DNA from: Hibiscus mutabilis
Lineage: Eukaryota > Streptophyta > Magnoliopsida > Malvales > Malvaceae
NCBI GenBank assembly: GCA_019671005.1
Contig: CM033732.1
Location: 7,720,886 to 7,784,885, forward strand
DNA: 64,000 bases
Direction of reading: 5' to 3'
The notes beneath the pieces are model-generated. The model was not told the DNA's origin. It ran no database searches and saw only the letters and a list, made by a program, of their open reading frames with translations. The translations under genes and the position numbers were made by a program. This document shows positions 33,170 through 44,649 of this stretch, in pieces; position 1 is the first letter of the stretch, and the number at the start of each line of letters is the position of its first letter.

Positions 33170-34540
33170 ATATTGAAGTGTCAACTTTCTTCAGAACTTC
33201 AAGACGAAGAGTTCTATATATGAAGAATTCCCAACTCGAAGGTTTCACCGATAAAAGGTTCTATATAGGAAAGATCCGTAGCTCAGAAGATATAAAGCGG
33301 TGAGTTTATATAAGAGAGACACACACTTCGAAACGTCAAGATGAAGATTTTTATACAAGAAGAACTTCCAGCTTGAAGATTTTATCCTCAGCTTTAATAA
33401 AGATTCCATACAGGAAGAATTTTCAGCCCTACATCTGGCATTGATGAAAGTTCCATACTGAAGAACTTTCAGCCCTATTTCTAGCCTTGATGAGAGTGAA
33501 TGACTCTCAGCTCTACATCCCTGGATTTGATGAGAATTCCATACATGAAGGATTCTCAGCCCTACCTCTAGTATTGATGAAGAGTTTTATACAAGAAGAA
33601 TTTTCTAGTTTCAAAGTGAGTTACTCTTTCGTGCCTATGACAGTCAGAAACCGAGGCATCATCTAGAGATTTTTCAAACTTCAGCTTTCAGGGAAGCACC
33701 AGAAATCTTCTAGTCGTCTTGTAGCGAGATACCTTTTTATGCCTATGACGATAAAAAATCGGGGTATGATCTAAAAGTTTTTCAGTCTTCAACTTTCAAG
33801 AAAGCAGTGAAAATCATATGGTAGTCTTAAAGCAAGTTACACTTTGATGTCAAGACGGTCAGAAACCGGGGCATCCTTTCAATTTTCCAGTCTTCAGCTT
33901 TCAAGGAAGCGGCGAAAATTTTCTAATAGTCTCATAGCGAGATGTCATTTTCATGCCTATGACGATAAAAAATCAGAGTATGATCTAAAAATTTTCTAGT
34001 CTTCAACTTTCAGGGAAGCAGCGAAAATCATATGGCAGTCTCAAAGTGGGTAACTCTTTTGTGCCTATGACGGTCAGAAACCGGGGCATCATCTAGAGAT
34101 TTTTCAAACTTCAGCTTTCATGGAAGTAGTAGAAATCTTCTAGTCGTCTTGTAAAAAGATATCGTTTCATGCCTATGACGATCAGAAATCGGGGTATGAT
34201 CTTTCAATTTTCCAGTCTTCAGCTTTTATGGAAGCATCAAAAATCTTTCAGTAATCTTGTAATGAGATACCCTTTCATGTATATGACAATCAGAAACTGG
34301 GGCATGATCATGAAATTTTCTAGTCTTCAGCCTTTTGGGAAACAGTAAAAATCTTCCTGCAGTAAGACATCATACCTATGACGATCAGAAAACGAAAATG
34401 TTCTATATGAAGAACCTGTAGCTTCAAGACTCGAAGGTGAAAAACTCTATATATGAATGACTTGCAACCTGAAGATGTCTTCAAGACTTCAGACGGAGGA
34501 AGAGTGAACGGTTCTATATAGGAAGAGCTTGTAACCTCGA
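33170..34540 (+). repeat. 3' tandem repeats of the Tat/Ogre-like element
   Basis: Two repeat types. From about 33190 to 33620 are units containing TTCTATATA(G/T)GAAGA followed by AGCCCTA. From about 33625 to 34400 are roughly eight units of about 107 bases, each with GCCTATGACGATCAGAAA(A/C)CGGGGCAT-like sequence and AGCTTTCAGGGAAGCAG. Such 3' tandem repeats are a known feature of Tat/Ogre elements. Confidence 0.85.
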
Positions 34541-34732
34541 ACTCCCGGCTCAAAGATTTTGTCTTCTTAGCAGAGCACTCCAATTTAGAGATTTTTTTTT
34601 GCCTCCAAGAGCAGTCAAGCGGATCAACTGAAGATCGAAAGAGCAGACGGTGGCCAAAGAAGAAACCTCAGCCTACCCAGACCAAAACTGGTTATCTTTT
34701 TTGTCTTTGCCCTATCCTTGTTACACAACGAT

Positions 34733-34751
34733 AAGCAAAGAGGGCAGCTGT
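34733..34751 (+). other. Polypurine tract
   Basis: AAGCAAAGAGGGCAGCTGT immediately precedes the 3' LTR start at 34752. The minus-strand relative has GCAAAGAGGGGCAAC in the same place (62087-62101). Confidence 0.75.
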
Positions 34752-35942
34752 TGTAACTCATTTTTGTCAGGGCCATACCGAAAATAAGCCCAATATCCAT
34801 ACCCATTATATCCAATTAAAAAACCCTTATTCCAGTCCATTACAACACCCAAACTGCCCAAGCCGCCGCATTTGCAGACCCGAAAAGCAAAAAGAAGACA
34901 TTATTGCCCGAAAATTTTTGATCTGTAAAATGAATTTAAAAGATCGTGTATTCATTTTTTTGAGTATTTAATACCCCAAAATTTGTTGTATAGGAGAGAT
35001 TTTCGAATGAAACATATAAAAAATGGTAAAAAAGTAATAAAAAAGCAAAATTCACGTGGCTCCCCACCACCCTTTTTTGGCTATAAATAGCCGTGGGGTG
35101 GGAGAGACCAAGACACAAATGGCTGAGCAAGCCTTTGCTTGCACATAGCAGTGCTCTCGGGGGAAAAATTCCCCTGCGGTGGTTCGGCCAACCACCCGAT
35201 CCGAGGTCCTTGTATGGCCCAGTTGAGTTAATTTTTTGGTCATAATAAGATGGCATCGAGATTTTGGTGGGGGTCGGTCAAAGTTTTTCATTCGAGCTCT
35301 TAGTGGGGTAAAATTCGATCCTTATCTTTGTATTTATTTTTAATATATAGTTTTGTTGATTATGTTTTTTAATATTGACATATTTTTTAAATATGTTTTG
35401 TATATTATGTTAGATCTATTTTTTTAGAGTCTCGGTATTCGATTAGGAGTGACGTCCTGGGTCTCCGGGTGTCATTTCTTTTGGTTAGACCGTGAGTTTT
35501 TTATGCGGATTAATTCTATGTCCATGCATTTATTATGTCATATATAGTGTTAGGCCTATTATTCCGATATTTCTATTGGGAGTGTCATCCCGGTCTCCGG
35601 GTGTCATCTCCTTTGAATGTCACGAACATCAAGGCAGATTTTGAATTGTCATGCGTACATGCGTTTTGGGAATTAAATTATTAAATTAAATCGAATTTTT
35701 ATTTCCCTTAATAAAAATAATGTGAACCCTTAAGTACCAATTTTGGGCGTGGTGGGGTGCTAATCCTTCCCCACTCGTAACCAACTCCCGAACCCATCTC
35801 TGGTTGACTTTTTCGGTGTCCGGTCTACCTTATCCAAGTGACCGGTGGCGACTCCATTTTATCCATTTTTTATTATTTAAAATATAAAACCCTACTACAA
35901 AGAACGGGTTTCCAGGAAAGCCCGGACGAAAAGGTCGCTACA
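34752..35942 (+). repeat. 3' LTR of the Tat/Ogre-like element
   Basis: 1191 bases. Colinear with the 5' LTR but with many substitutions and small indels, for example loss of the CAAGGAGAG string near 35146. The insertion is therefore not recent. Confidence 0.88.
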
Positions 35943-36976
35943 GTATTTATTTAGCATGTTTACTAAAAATATAAAAGTGAAATCTAAAACATTTTATAAA
36001 GTAATAAAAATTTGTTAAATAGATCTATTTTATTATTTCTAAATTTAATTTTATAAAAGTTTTAATTAAATTTTAATTTGATTGTTAGTTTCTAAAAGTA
36101 ATGTATTTAAATATAATTCCTCTAATTTAAGACTAATCATATATTATATAAAAGAGATAAGGTGACAAGATAGAGTATCAACCCAATTTTAAATTGGGGG
36201 ACTAAAGCATATGATATAATTAAATGCTGTCTATAACGCTGCAACCACCCTTTTTTTAAATTTAGTTTGAGTTGGCAAAGGATCTAAATTGGTTGGTATT
36301 TCTTTTTCTTTCTTTATTTTTTTGTTATAATTTTGCATTATGTGAGATTATAAAACCCACAAATCTAATTTTATTTTATTTTTAAATCGTTTAAACATAC
36401 TCCATCCTTTTTTAGGGGTGTAAGTAACCTCACACAAAAAATTAATTGAATAAATATAATTTAAAATAATTCTAGATAAGAATAAATGTAGTTAAAGTTT
36501 ACATATAATTTACGTATTGTGAGACTCGAGTCTAATATTAAGAGTTGTATACAAAAAAATAATTAATAAAAGATGGAGATATAATAAAATTGATCACATT
36601 AAAAGGATAAAATATTATTTTATCGAACTTATAATTTTTGCATGGATAAAGTTACAATCACTCCTCACAATAAGTTGTAACATTTATACGGCCCTTGTTG
36701 AAATAACGACGTGTAACTTTTGCATGAAGAAAATTACATATCCTACCACAAAAATCTCACAAGACAACACATTATTTCGAGGGCCGTATAAATAAAAGAG
36801 TAGGGTTTAACTTTTGCATCTCTTCTGAACAATTTAATTTTAAAGTTAAACCCTACTTTTTTATTTATAGGACATATTGATATATTTAATCGCCAGAAAA
36901 ATTTATTCACTTGCGAGGGACTTTTAAAAATCATAAAACATCACATTCCAAAAAAGATTTTTGTATTAAAAAGAAG
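35943..36976. other. AT-rich spacer with inverted repeats
   Basis: No gene. A palindrome CCCAATTTTAAATTGGG lies near 36192. Two inverted repeats lie at about 36685-36795 (ATTTATACGGCCC against GGGCCGTATAAAT) and 36784-36872 (TAAATAAAAGAGTAGGGTTT against AAACCCTACTTTTTTATTTA). Confidence 0.6.
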
Positions 36977-37240
36977 GCATAAAGTTAAAAAAATATCTCT
37001 AACGTTTGACTAAATAATCATTTTGATTTTTATTTTTTTTGGAAGTAATTTAACCATCAATATTTCATTTTGTGTCAAAATGACCCATCTGCGGATGAAA
37101 ACTGTTAGTCAACTAACGGTAAACAACTTGAAATGATTTGGCAAAATGAACGTAAGAGGAAAAAATAATTTTATAAAATTATTTTGTGACTGATGCAAGT
37201 CAACACATTTGTCTATATGACATTAGAAATTGTATCATGG
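36977..37240. repeat. One-armed MITE piece (family A)
   Basis: Matches the left arm of the element at 13538-14012: GGCATAAAG, ACGTTTGACTAAATAATCA, GTGTCAAAATGACCCATCTG. No opposite arm is found. Confidence 0.7.
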
Positions 37241-37330
37241 GCCCTCCTCACCACGTCATCGATGGTCCCAACCAATAAAAATTAGCCACTTCATTAATTT
37301 TTTCTATGTCATCTTTTTACCAAATGAATC
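37235..37330. repeat. MITE arm (family D)
   Basis: AATTGTATCATGGGCCCTCC with ACCACGTCATCGATGGTCCC and AACCAATAAAAATTAGCCAC matches the TIR of the intronic MITE at 16287-16544. Only one arm is clear. Confidence 0.7.
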
Positions 37331-38217
37331 TTCACTCATATTTACAGTAAATCAAATTAAAAATAGTTTTTGAAAATAAAATAGGTAAAAATTATTAAAC
37401 AAAAAATAACTTTATTAAACAAAAAATAACTTTTTATTGTGTTTACAAAAACTGAAAATAATTTTTAAACATGAAAGTTTCTAATTTTCAATATTTTTTA
37501 AATTTCAAATCTCTAACATTGATTTGAATGTTAAATACTTTTTAATTTTATTTTAAGAAAATAGTTCCAAACATGTTTCCATATTTTTTATTTCTACTTA
37601 CAGAACATACTTTTCAAAAACTAAAAAAAAATGAAAATTACTTTTTGGAATAAAAATAAGAAGAGGAAATATTTTTTTTCACTTCCTCTCTCCTTGAAAC
37701 GATTTTGGATTATCAAATGACATCAGACTACATAACTTAGTATTGTAAATATACATTTTTCATAACGAAATATATATAAGTAAATATCATTAATCGAAAT
37801 AAAATCCAAAAACTATTTGCAATACATTCCCACTACCAAAACATTGATTCAGAGTTCATTCTTGATATTTAAGACGGAAAGCATAAAAGGAAGGTTATGG
37901 ATCAATGGAGTAATCCTATACGAGGATTAAACAAAAACAAAATGATTAGAATTGACAAACTTGACTCGAGACTCGAAACCCGAACCAAGTTATTCGATTT
38001 GAGACCTAATATCAACCCAAATATGATGATCCAAAAATCAAAATAAATCGAACAAAACCAAATTTTAGATGAACCAAAATAGACCCAAATCGAAAGTAAA
38101 TTGAACCGAAGGTAACCCAAAATAAAGAAAAGTATTAAAAGAAATAAAGAAAAATGAGATGTGAACTTCCGCACAACTCAACAAAAAAACTAAATATATT
38201 GACCTTATAAAGCCACG
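37331..38217. other. AT-rich spacer with CGAACC-type repeats
   Basis: 37331-37900 shows no feature. 37930-38160 carries diverged ACCCGAACC / AAATCGAA repeats like 9440-9584. Confidence 0.5.
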
Positions 38218-38403
38218 TAGGGTGTAAAAAATTGACCCGGCATATCTTATTGACCCGACCTAAAATCAACCGAGTTGAAACCAAATGACCCTACCTGAAT
38301 CACCACAGACCCAAACTAAAATGAATCAGACCCAAACCAGAAGTAATCAGACTCGAAATGACCCGAACCAAAACCGATTTGAGTGGCCGTTTCCACCTCT
38401 AAA
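38218..38403. mobile_element. Small non-autonomous hAT-like element
   Basis: Ends TAGGGTGTAAAAAATTGACC at left and TTTCCACCTCTA at right (reversed TAGAGGTGGAAA) with CCCGAACC / GACCC repeats inside. The ends resemble Ac-like TIRs. Flanking octamers AAGCCACG and AAATCCAC match only partly. Confidence 0.45.
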
Positions 38404-38454
38404 ATCCACATGGAATTACAGTTAGGCAAATACAAGGAACAGAGTCGCCCCTTT

Positions 38455-41447
38455 TGTAATACCCTAATTTTTGGTTAGTGGCTAAGTTGCAAAAATTTAA
38501 ATGTTGGTGGTTTTAGTTCAGTGACTAAAACGTAAAAATTCAAAGTTTAGTGGCAAAAGTGAAAAGTTAGAAAAGCTTAGGGACCAACATGGTAATTTTC
38601 TCAATAATTATTTTTATGGCAAAAATGAATAATTTATCCAAGTATAAGATTTTTGGCGGAAATCAGATTTTTGGTACGGGATTTGTGTAAAAAGCTATAA
38701 TAGGAATAAGTTTCAAGAATTAATTCGGATAACTATTCGAACTCGAAAAATTACGAAAATTTTATGGGAGTCTTAAATAGACTAAAGGAAGATGGTATTA
38801 AGTTTTGGGATCGTTTTGATTCGATTTGGATTCGATTCTATACAGTATTTGAGTAAATAGGGGATAATGTCATTTTTGAAAATACCAAGATCCATTAATG
38901 GCATTTTGGTCATTTTGCCCTTACTTTTTATATTAAATTGATTATTTTGGATAAAATAAGACAAGTGTTGTGATCCTATTGGTTATAACTAATGGGCAAA
39001 TTGGTCATTACACTATTAGTGGGGATTTTTATATTGGTTTTTAAGAATAAAATGTCATTTGTCATGTTAATTTGACGAAGAAAAAGCTAGAAAATTTCTC
39101 CATCTTCTTCCTCCATTTTCGAAACACCATAGCAAGGTAAGAAAAAAATTTTGATTCAATTTTTAGCATGATTCGATTGGTTTTTGGTTTAAGACATGAA
39201 ATAGAGAATTGATCTTCATCAAATTCTCTTTCATTTGGTATAATTTTTGAGTAGTTTCCATGTCTATATGTTGAGTTTGGGGATTAGGGTTTATGAAGAA
39301 CAAGTTGGATTTTCATGTTTTATGGATTCTTTTGATTACATATGATGTTGTGATGTTGTTTCAAGCTTGCAAATAGTGAAAATTCCATAAATTATGATGT
39401 AGGTTGAATTTGGGAAAATGGAAAAATTAGGGGAAACTCTTGCAAAATTTTTATTTGAAGTGAGAATGATTTTAGAAGCTTGAATATGTTGTTTTGAGGC
39501 TGAATTCATGCTTGAATCAAAATGTAAAGTTTGGTCAAAGTGACCTTTGGTATTCAGCTATGGTAGAAAATATTAGGAAAAATATGAAAAATTTTCCTAA
39601 GGTTATAAATGGTGTAAGGATGATTTTGTAAACTTTAAAAAGTTATTTGGACTAATGTGGAAGTTTATAAAGTGTTGAGGATTAAATTGTAAATTTTGGA
39701 AAGTTTAGGGGTTTGGTTGTTAAGCTTGTTTTTGAAGTGTATTGTGTTGAAAAATTAAGTTAAAGTGACTAGAAGGTTGATTTTGAAGTTATGTTAATTT
39801 TGGGGACCGATTTGAAATTTCGACAATTTCAAGGACTAGTGTGTAAATTTTTAAAGTTTGGGTCCTCAAGTGTAAAGAATGAGAAATGTAAGGTTTGGAC
39901 TTGAAAATGTTGGTTGGAAGTTTAAAAAGAGTCCTTAGGACTAAAATGAATATTTTGGAAAGTTAAAGAATTATTAGGAAATATTATTCCTAATATGTAT
40001 CAATGTTAGTATGATACTAACATATACTTTGAATGGTATGTGTTGTTGAAATGTTGTGAAGATCGTAATCGGGCTACAAGCAAGGCTGTTGATAAAGGTA
40101 AAATTCAAGAGTAAGGTTGGAAGTAATAGTACAGCTTTTTAGCGAGGCAAAGGTAAGTGCAATTTTATTTATTTTAATTATTATACGAGGAAGACTTGTG
40201 ATAAGTCAACCTCAAATGTTGAAAGAAAATGATTTGATTTATGTTGAATAGTTTTATGGATGATTTCAGGTATGAACTGCCATATGCATATTTTTATATG
40301 TTAAAATTATTGATTTTGATCCATTGATATTATCGAAATGAATGAAAGGTTCAAAATAGTGAATTGTTCAAAAAGCCTATTGTATGATTATTGAGAGTCT
40401 TTGTATATTGGCATGCCAAAGAAGTGGAGTATATCGATATAATATTACTATCAAATTACAGTAATGATACAGTGAGCTGTATTTTACAGCTAAGACCTAC
40501 CGGTTAATACTGTTGTTAAGTTACGGCGGTGATACAGTGAGTTGTGTTCTACAACTATGACCTATCGTTATTATTGATGCCGTTAAATTACGGTAGTGTT
40601 TGCATTGATACATTGATATCGATACATTGATATATTGTTTTATTATGGCACAACAAATTGGTTGATGTCAACATATGTGCATACTCATCATTGACTCGCA
40701 TACCATGTATTCTCATCCATAGTACATTGGGCTATATTGAAATTGAAAGTACAATGGGTCGTATTGATATAACTTGTATTGTATATATATATAATATTGA
40801 GATTTTTATAGGTTACGAAACGAAAAATGGTTTTGATAAGTTAGTCTTTATAATTTTCAAATCCTTTTTGATAGTTATATTGCACTCTATTTATTTCCAT
40901 TATTATTTTGCCAAGAAAATTTTTAATTATTTTATATTGTCTCACTAAGTATATACTTACCGTGTGATTATTTTACGCGTAGATATTAAAGAGTACAAGG
41001 AGTAAGGAGCAGCAGAGGACATCATCATATTTTGGAGAGCCAAAAATCAGTATGACATCTTTCATGTTATCTTTTGATTTTACTAGTTGGCATGTATATT
41101 TATTAATGTTTTGGCTGCTCTGATATGTATGTGGTTAAAAAAGAGATAGTTTAATCTTATTTTATTTACTATCTAAATGATTTATAAATTAGGCAGTTTT
41201 TAAGTAGTTTTATTAGTCATGTGATATAGAAATAAACTGCCTAGTTGTTGCTTAAATCTAGCTTCGAATTTAATTTAAAAATATTAGTTTTAAATTTTAT
41301 GCGAATAAATATTCTTTTAGAAAATGGTAAATTATTTATATTTTAAAGAAATAAAATTTTATTGATTTTAAAATAAGAACAATTGTACAAGTGTCATGTG
41401 ACATCTTTAACTCGTATTCAGTGATGAATACGGGAAAGGGTGTTACA
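38455..41447 (+). repeat. Solo LTR (gypsy, Del/Tekay-like), 2993 bp
   Basis: Starts TGTAATACCCTAATTTTTGG and ends AAAGGGTGTTACA, with the usual short inverted ends. Flanked by CCTTT at 38450-38454 and 41448-41452, a perfect 5-bp duplication. No internal region, primer-binding site or second LTR is present, so it arose by LTR-LTR recombination. It ends 253 bases from the stop codon of the DUF1138 gene. Confidence 0.9.
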
Positions 41448-41699
41448 CCTTTCCTGTTAACTATCAATTCACACCATGCGCAAAATATGTAAGGTGGCAA
41501 GATGTAACAAAGAAAGCACTTCAGTATTGGTTCACACAAATTTATTATTCACTCATAATCGTCCTTCTGCCAAGTTCATGTTCTGACAATAATAATGGAA
41601 ATGAAGGCACAAACAAGAAAGAATGATTCAGTTGCAAAGCCAGAATTTATTTACAGGGAATAGAAAATCAAAAACCCAACTCATTGTGAAAACAGGCCT

Positions 41700-42031
41700 T
41701 CAAGACCCAGAACCGGAATTAACAGTAAAATTCCGGCGGCTGATGGGATTCATCACCACTGGTGGACCAGCCGCGGGGGGCCATGCCTGGAGTTTCTTGT
41801 CAGTTTCTTCCCACCATTTGTTGCTTTTAACGGTGCGAGGTGTAGTCCCTGAGTTGAGGAGGAGACACAGCAAGTCTTAAACCTTTGAAACAGAAACAGT
41901 GGGTACTAAAAGCCTCAAAAATGAAACAGCAACTCACCTCCAAGAAGCTTGTTATAAGAAACAAGCTGATCAGTTACATAAGCAAAGGCAAAGGATGCTG
42001 CAACAGAAGCAATTATATACTTTGCTGCCAT
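41700..42031 (-). CDS. DUF1138 small membrane protein (OZI1-like)
   Basis: Two coding exons: 41938-42031 and 41700-41848, intron phase 1 with donor GTGAGT and acceptor CTCAG. The product is 80 aa: MAAKYIIASV, a single hydrophobic helix at about 5-20, then GGTTPRTV, NKWWEETDKKLQAWP and the conserved tail AGPPVVMNPISRRNF. This pattern and length match the plant DUF1138 family that includes Arabidopsis OZI1, a stress-responsive small protein of unknown biochemistry. Too short and split for simple ORF calling. An acceptor TCTTACAG just 5' of the ATG indicates a 5' UTR intron. Family assignment is from memory of the motif. Confidence 0.8.
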
Positions 42032-43060
42032 TTTCAAGCTGTAAGACAAGAAACCATGCTAAAAAACTACATGAAAATTGGGTGCAACAATAGTGAATTT
42101 CAAGGTACTAGTATGAAAGAACAATTAGATCCTAATTTAACAAAAGTACCAAATGCTTATTTAGAACAAAATTATCAAAAGTACCAGAAACTCAAATGAC
42201 CTGACATTCACAGTCCTAGTATAGTATGGTACTAACTACTAAAGGCTTCAATGTGTACTGTTTAGTACTCCTCCATTCATATTCTAAGTCTCATGACAAT
42301 GTGGGATATATTACCTCAGAGTAACAAAATCCTCTTTGCTATCTCCGAATAGGCTATCACCAAGAAATTCATAACAATTAGATGACATGGATGGACAGAG
42401 GGGATGCTATTGCTAGGGACAGTCTCACCCCTGAAAATTTCAAATTCTTATATATTTTAAAAAAATTCTTTGTATTTTAGAGTGATTATCTAATCTCGCA
42501 CACCAGTAGTTTTCAAATTCCCATATACTTTTATTAAATATAAAAGCTCGTACCCATAACATAAAATTTTGCGCCCGTCTCATTCCTTGCATCTATAGTA
42601 ACCTATAGGCTATACTAATGTCTTTCAAAATGAAATATTGAAATGGAAAAATCAATCTCCTGATCTTATACAATTCAATATGAACCAAATCCATTCATAC
42701 TCAAACCCTGACAGGAAAACCTTTATTCCCCCAAAAACAAATAAAACCGGAACGGAGAAGAAAAGACGCACAATTTCTATTTCTTAATAACAAACGCAAA
42801 AACCGCTAAAGAAAACGAAACCCATAAATCTGAAGAAATGCAAAAGGATGTTAAAGCCGTGAAATAATGGGGTGGGAGCTACCTGCGGTGCCGGGCCTCA
42901 GGTCAAGGAGAAGCAGAAGGCGTGACGAGGGAAGGAGAAGGAGCAGCCTTGAAGAGTGTAGGATGAATAGGTCAGCTGTTGCATGGCGAAACGAGCACTT
43001 TAGATCCAACGGCCTATTTCTCTTTCTTTCCATCCCACGGTCAGCGGTACTCAGTATAAT
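42032..43060 (-). other. 5' UTR, UTR intron and promoter side of the DUF1138 gene
   Basis: A leader exon is predicted at about 42882-43060 (donor CACCGCAG followed by GTAGCT) and spliced to 42039 (acceptor TTACAG). An upstream ORF starting ATG at 43033 (MERKRNRPLDLK) would read through the splice and stop at TGA two bases before the main ATG. The UTR intron, about 840 bases, shows no other feature. Confidence 0.5.
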
Positions 43061-43296
43061 TTAGAGAGAGAAAACTCCTGATTTGTTTGTTTTTTGGGTA
43101 CGAAAAACCCTCCTGATTTAAGTGAACTAAGCGATTTTTCTTCATCATTTACCGCTGACCCATCATTGCTTCAATCTTGAAAATCGATTTTTCTTCATTA
43201 AAAAAAAGAAAAACAAAAATTATGAAGAAAAACCTCTCGAAATGAGGCAGCTTTGAACTTCTGAAGGAAATGAACAAACCAACAGTATAAAATTAA

Positions 43297-43649
43297 GGCT
43301 TAAATGAAAAATATGTGCCTAAAGTATACCTTTTTAAACTTTAGGTGCTTAAAGTATTTTTTTATAAAAGTAGGTGCTTAAAGTTTCAAAAGTTATAATT
43401 TTAGGTGCCTAAAGTATTTTTTTTTTTGTAAAAATAGGTGCACAAAGTTTCAAAAGTTAAAATTTTAGGTACCCAAATATGCCACGTGTCAAGCATTGAT
43501 TGGTTAAAACAAATTTAACACCCATTAACAGTCAGACACCTAAAATTATAACTTTTGAAACTTTAGGTACCTAGTTTTACAAAAAAAATACTTTAGGCAC
43601 CTAAAGTTTAAAAAATACATACTTTGGGCACCTATTTTTCATTTAAACC
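43297..43649. mobile_element. Mutator-like MITE (family C)
   Basis: TIRs start GGCTTAAATGAAAAATATGT and, reversed, GGTTTAAATGAAAAATAGGT, with AGGTGCCTAAAG repeats in each arm. Flanked by TAAAATTAA at 43288-43296 and 43650-43658, a perfect 9-bp duplication. It lies about 240 bases upstream of the DUF1138 leader exon. Confidence 0.9.
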
Positions 43650-43658
43650 TAAAATTAA

Positions 43659-44378
43659 AAAGAAAAACAAAGTACTTGAGAAAGATAATGTGATGAATGA
43701 GAGGTTCAAGTAGCAATTTTAACAAACAAGTAGCAAAACAACACAAGCAACATATAGAGAAGAACCTTATAAAACGGGGAGCAACTTATTTTTTATTCTG
43801 ACTGCATCCAACAATAGACAAAGAAGATCAAAGAACAAAAAATTAAAATGTTCAACACTAGATTCATGATGTTTGGCGCTTCTTTCGGTTAAACAAACAC
43901 TTGATTCACGTTTATGAGGGTGAAATGAGTTGGGTGAAAATTTTAAGATCCATCGACTGTCGTCAATGAAGGTGCTTGGAATCTAGTAGAAGAAGAGAAA
44001 CTGAAAGGAAATAAAGAAGGAAAATGAAGAAAAATGTTTTATAAGGATCTAAAATGACATCATTTTGTTGTGAATTTGACTATCATGTACTAACTCCATC
44101 AACTATTTAATGGTGGAGTGGTCAAAAAGGACAAATCGAAAATTGAGTGATCAAATTAAAAAATTTTAACTTTAATGACCAAAATAAAATTGAAAAAAAA
44201 AAGTTCAATGATGAGATATAAATTTACTCAATATTTTTTTGGAACAAATTTACTCAATATTTTTAAATCCAAACAATTTAACATATATTTTAAGGTTTTC
44301 TTATAGTGTTGTACATTATTATAGATTTAGTTTTCGTGTGATACAAATCACTGACGGATTCATGTGTAGTCTAGAGTG
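43659..44378. other. Intergenic sequence
   Basis: No gene seen. 44040-44230 (GTGGTCAAAAAGGACAAAT, TAATGACCAAAATAAAATTG) resembles one end of a TIR element without a partner. Confidence 0.5.
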
Positions 44379-44643
44379 CAGGGACGGAGTCAAAAAATTA
44401 TTTAAGAGTGTTATTTTTTTTTTGAATTATATTTAAAGAGTGTCAATTATTTATAAATGAGTGTTATTTGTTTTTTTTAAATTTATATATAAAAATTATA
44501 TGTAAAAAAATTTGACCCAAAAAAAATATTTCTGACCAAGCTATTATATTATAAACATAGAAAACAGTTCAGACCAAGCTATACCTTGAATGCAATATAT
44601 TATTTGAAGTAGACATTTGAATTGACCAGGTGGGCTAGCCCTG
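44379..44643. mobile_element. hAT-like terminus or small element
   Basis: Begins CAGGGACGGAGTC, a typical plant hAT start. GGGCTAGCCCTG at 44632-44643 could be the other end. A separate opposite end, AACTCCGTCCTTG, lies near 48240. Neither pairing has matching 8-bp flanks. Confidence 0.35.
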
Positions 44644-44649
44644 AAACAA

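Larger units (their letters stand above)
29444..35942 (+). mobile_element. Non-autonomous Tat/Ogre-like LTR retrotransposon, complete
   Basis: LTRs at 29444-30650 and 34752-35942 share most of their sequence, both starting TGTAAC and ending GGTCGCTACA. A primer-binding site TGGCGACTCTGCTGG (30654-30668), matching tRNA-Arg-type primers of Ogre/Tat elements, follows the 5' LTR. A polypurine tract AAGCAAAGAGGGCAGC precedes the 3' LTR. The 4.1-kb interior has only broken gag-like frames and 3' tandem repeats, with no RT, so it depends on a partner. Flanks are GTATTTAT on both sides (29436-29443 and 35943-35950). A minus-strand relative begins at 60803. Confidence 0.88.

Noticed and set aside
31000..34700. 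A hidden pol in the Tat-like element
   Set aside because: I found no protease, RT, RNase H or integrase motif in either strand of the interior.
40658..40948. 96-codon plus-strand frame in the solo LTR
   Set aside because: AT-rich LTR sequence; no family resemblance and no flanking coding evidence.
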